From Phycisphaerae bacterium (GTDB lineage Bacteria > Planctomycetota > Phycisphaerae > UBA1845 > Fen-1342), in assembly GCA_017999985.1 (NCBI GenBank), contig JAGNKU010000016.1:45950-109949 (forward strand): DNA of 64,000 nucleotides. Direction: 5' to 3'. Shown one piece after another: positions 62,232 to 64,000 of the stretch (positions are counted from its first letter, which is position 1; every line of letters begins with the position of its first letter). A model generated the notes under the pieces. The model worked only from the letters and a program-made list of their open reading frames with translations. It did not search any database and was not told where the DNA came from. Both the position numbers and the translations under genes were made by a program.

Positions 62232-63167
62232 CTATGAACCGGCCAGCAGCTCCACGAACGGGTTGATGTCGCGGAAGTTGAAGTCTCCGTCGCCGTTGAC
62301 ATCGCCATTGTGAATGTCGCAGTCCGGGAACAGCGTCTCGTAGGCCGTCGGGTTCGTGATTGCGAGCACGAACGGATTGATGTCCGCGAACGTGACGTCC
62401 AGATCGCAGTTCATGTCGCCGGGCACCCCCAAGGCCTCAAATGGCCACAGGTCTTTGCCGGCCTGGTAGACCTGCGCGGGGAACGCCGCCGCGGGCACTT
62501 GCGCCCACGCAATCACGCCCAGGTTGGCCTGGACCCAGGTGGCGCTGAAGGTGAGGTCCCGGGATTCGTAATAGCAAGCGCCCGGCTGCAGCGTCACGTC
62601 GCTGGTGGTCGTCGCGGCGCGAAACGTGTTGCGGGAGTAGGTCGGGCTGCTGGGGAAATGGTCCTCCACGACGACCGCGTACAGCCGCACGGTCACGGGC
62701 GCGGACGCCTCTTCCAGGCAGACCCGCATCTGCAGGCGGTACGTGGTCCCGCTGACCAGGAACGCGCCGACCTGCATTGTGACCGGCGTCGGCACGGCCT
62801 GCCGCTGCACGAGTTTGGTCGCGTAGGTGTTGATGGGCCACGCGTCAAAGAGACCGTCGTACGCGAACCACGGCACGCCATCCGACCAGATGTTGTAGAA
62901 CTGTCCCCGCGCGTTGCCCCAGGTCGTGGCGTAGGCGTCGCTGACGTGATACTCGACGACCGCGAAGTTGTTGGGATACTGATTGATCAGGTTGCTGACG
63001 ACCGGACCGGCCGAAGCGCAGGTGCTTCAGCCAATCATGGTGAAATATTCGCCGAGCACCATGCGCTCGGCGCCATAGGCTCCGACCCCACAGGCCAGCA
63101 CCGCCAGCAGAACGGTTCCGCCTGCCCGCCACCCTGGCTGATGTATCGGCGCGCGTAATCCAGACAT
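62232..63167 (-). CDS. Exported thioredoxin/Omp28-like selenoprotein (UxxC) with dockerin-like tail
   Basis: 311 residues if the in-frame TGA at 63027-63029 is read as selenocysteine (residue 47). The ATG has AAGGAG 9 bases upstream. Signal peptide at about 12-33 (GGTVLLAVLACGVGAYGA), then MVLGEYFTMIG-U-STC: Sec47 and Cys50 form a UxxC redox pair at the place of the thioredoxin CxxC. Val98-Pro99 (DGVPWF) is the expected cis-Pro loop, 52 residues on. Residues about 120-240 are a beta domain as in Omp28-type proteins, and 250-311 two dockerin-like repeats (FADINPFV, FRDINPFV). No other stop occurs in the frame. Alternatives: a nonsense mutation or a sequencing error (TGC to TGA). Confidence 0.75.
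62994..63017 (-). promoter_or_regulatory. Putative bacterial SECIS element
   Basis: Stem-loop in the mRNA just after the TGA (63027-63029). Upper stem CGGCC/GGUCG (5 pairs, one G-U), apical loop GGUCC starting 18 nt after UGA, a U/UC internal bulge, then lower stem GCU/AGC. Spacing, loop size and loop GGU fit the published bacterial SECIS rules (G in the first two loop positions, 16-37 nt from UGA) and closely mirror E. coli fdhF. Confidence 0.65.
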
Positions 63168-63204
63168 ACGTTCGGCTCCTTCCTGTGTCGGTTGACTCTC
63201 GCCC

Positions 63205-63231
63205 CCGAGACGTCCGACAGATCCGTCTCGG
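63205..63231 (-). terminator. Hairpin after the partial secreted-protein gene
   Basis: 8-bp arms CCGAGACG/CGTCTCGG with an 11-base loop, 11 bases after the stop of the upstream gene and 37 bases before the selenoprotein ATG. It may terminate or reduce read-through. Confidence 0.45.
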
Positions 63232-63242
63232 TGCTTACGACC

Positions 63243-64000
63243 CTACGGCGTAGTCAGCAAGTTCACGAACGGGTTGATGTCGCCAAAACTGACCTGCCCG
63301 TCGCTGTTGATGTCGCCATTCATGCGATTGCAGCCTGGGAACGCGCTGCCGTACGCGCCCGGATTGGTGAGCGCCAGGACGAACGGGTTGATGTCCGCGA
63401 AGCTCACGACGCCGTCGCAGTTGAGGTCGCCTGTCAACCCACCGTGCGGAATGACGCCCCAGATCTCGATGTCGTCGATATTCCAGCCGGGGTAGGTCAC
63501 CGACACGTCCGTCGGTCCCATGCTCCAGCGGAACTGCACCGTCGCCTGGTGGTCCGCTGCCGGCACCGTGTACACCTGGTGCGACCACGCCGAGTCACTG
63601 ATCGTCACTGTGTTTACCCACACCGGCGTCCACGCGGTCCCGTCGGTCGACACCTCGATACCCGCAACGTCGTACTGCTCCACGCCGAGCCAACGCCAGA
63701 ACCGCAACTGCACACCGGCGGCCGCGCTGCAATCCAGCGCGGTCGTCGTCAGGTAGCGCGCGCTCATTTCGTTCGTGTAATCGCCGGCGAGATTGAAGCC
63801 ATAGACGTTGATGCCCGTGCGACCGCTACTGGGATCCGCGTCGTGCGTGCCCGCGCCCGTCGGTTGCCCGAATGCCCACGCACCCGTCGTCGTCCAGCCC
63901 GGGTTCGTGTCCAGCGGGAAGCTGTACAGCACCTCCGGCACCCCGTAGACGTTCAGCAGCATCGTCGCGATGTTCGAGTCCCCGCCGTCCGGCGGCGTCC
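63243..64000 (-). CDS. C-terminal part of a secreted protein with dockerin-like repeats (partial)
   Basis: The open frame runs off the right edge (no stop or certain start before 64000), so only about 252 C-terminal residues are seen. They contain a MAM/jelly-roll-like beta domain (SARYLTTTALDCSAAAGVQ, LRFWRWLGVEQYDVAGIEVS, YPGWNIDDIEIWGV), then two dockerin-like repeats (GDLNCDGVVSFADINPFV and GDINSDGQVSFGDINPFV). This ending is usual for planctomycete secreted peptidases such as M14 or C25 types. The catalytic part would lie outside the window, so the enzyme class is unknown. Confidence 0.75.
   Translation of the reverse strand, partial: TPPDGGDSNIATMLLNVYGVPEVLYSFPLDTNPGWTTTGAWAFGQPTGAGTHDADPSSGRTGINVYGFNLAGDYTNEMSARYLTTTALDCSAAAGVQLRFWRWLGVEQYDVAGIEVSTDGTAWTPVWVNTVTISDSAWSHQVYTVPAADHQATVQFRWSMGPTDVSVTYPGWNIDDIEIWGVIPHGGLTGDLNCDGVVSFADINPFVLALTNPGAYGSAFPGCNRMNGDINSDGQVSFGDINPFVNLLTTP

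Noticed and set aside
62232..62876. Taking the secreted Trx-like gene as a 214-residue protein starting at the internal GTG
   Set aside because: That start lies in the cis-Pro loop, has no ribosome-binding site or signal peptide, and the same frame upstream is clearly coding up to and beyond the TGA.
63027..63029. A recoded genome in which TGA is a sense codon (for example glycine or tryptophan)
   Set aside because: TGA serves as a normal stop at many junctions here (pilM/pilN, lpxC/lpxA, iscR/iscS and others), so a general code change is excluded.
62845..63132. Minus-strand frame of 95 codons overlapping the selenoprotein N-terminus
   Set aside because: Its translation is Arg-rich without domain features; the frame containing the TGA has the signal peptide and thioredoxin pattern.

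Overview
The window looks like chromosome of a high-GC, free-living Gram-negative member of the Planctomycetota, probably Phycisphaerae-like. Supporting signs are an ECF sigma factor coupled to a membrane Ser/Thr kinase, a fused lpxC/fabZ gene in a lipid A operon, CPDCGYDLRG zinc-ribbon membrane proteins, secreted proteins ending in DINPFV-type dockerin-like calcium repeats, and a secreted papain-like protease with long DCNGNGIPD repeats. There is no phage, plasmid, IS element or CRISPR array. TGA is used as an ordinary stop throughout, for example in many ATGA gene junctions.

Layout. 0.3-8.3 kb: coiled-coil protein, metallophosphoesterase, ispF, a zinc-ribbon membrane protein, and the stress pair prkA/yeaH separated by a 700-bp spacer. 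8.3-16.6 kb: Ser/Thr kinase with ECF sigma factor, a DUF456 protein, an RRM RNA-binding protein with a long leader, an atypical folD, a POT-type transporter, a YkgJ-type cluster protein and an ACT-domain protein. 16.7-21.7 kb (minus strand): envelope operon skp-lpxD-lpxC/fabZ-lpxA plus a Gfo/Idh/MocA dehydrogenase. 22.0-34.1 kb (plus strand): one compact gene string running from histidine kinase, response regulator, HD-GYP, degenerate GGDEF and STAS proteins into type IV pilus / type II secretion-like genes (pilB, pilC, pilM, pilN, pilO, pilP-like, pilin). 34.3-43 kb: a NamZ-like muramidase, then the secretin with its TPR lipoprotein, divergent from four minor pilin-like genes, two of which carry large extracellular sugar-binding-type domains. 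43-49.6 kb: a Nudix protein, a methyltransferase, and a tandemly duplicated convergent two-gene module. 49.7-55.6 kb: complete isc operon (iscR-iscS-iscU-iscA-hscB-hscA-fdx) with a clear sigma70-type promoter. 55.7-62.1 kb: ABC-type membrane protein, papain-like protease, tRNA-Lys(CUU) and purQ.

The most notable item is at 62232-63167 (minus). A strong ribosome-binding site and signal peptide lead into a thioredoxin/Omp28-like domain whose reading frame crosses an in-frame TGA exactly at the first position of a CxxC motif (TGA-Ser-Thr-Cys). A cis-Pro loop, a C-terminal dockerin-like domain and the normal stop all follow in the same frame. Eighteen nucleotides after the TGA sits a hairpin with a GGUCC apical loop, the same spacing and nearly the same loop as my recollection of the E. 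coli fdhF SECIS. I interpret this as an exported UxxC selenoprotein that simple gene calling would truncate to its C-terminal two thirds. All functional calls come from reading the sequence without database searches.
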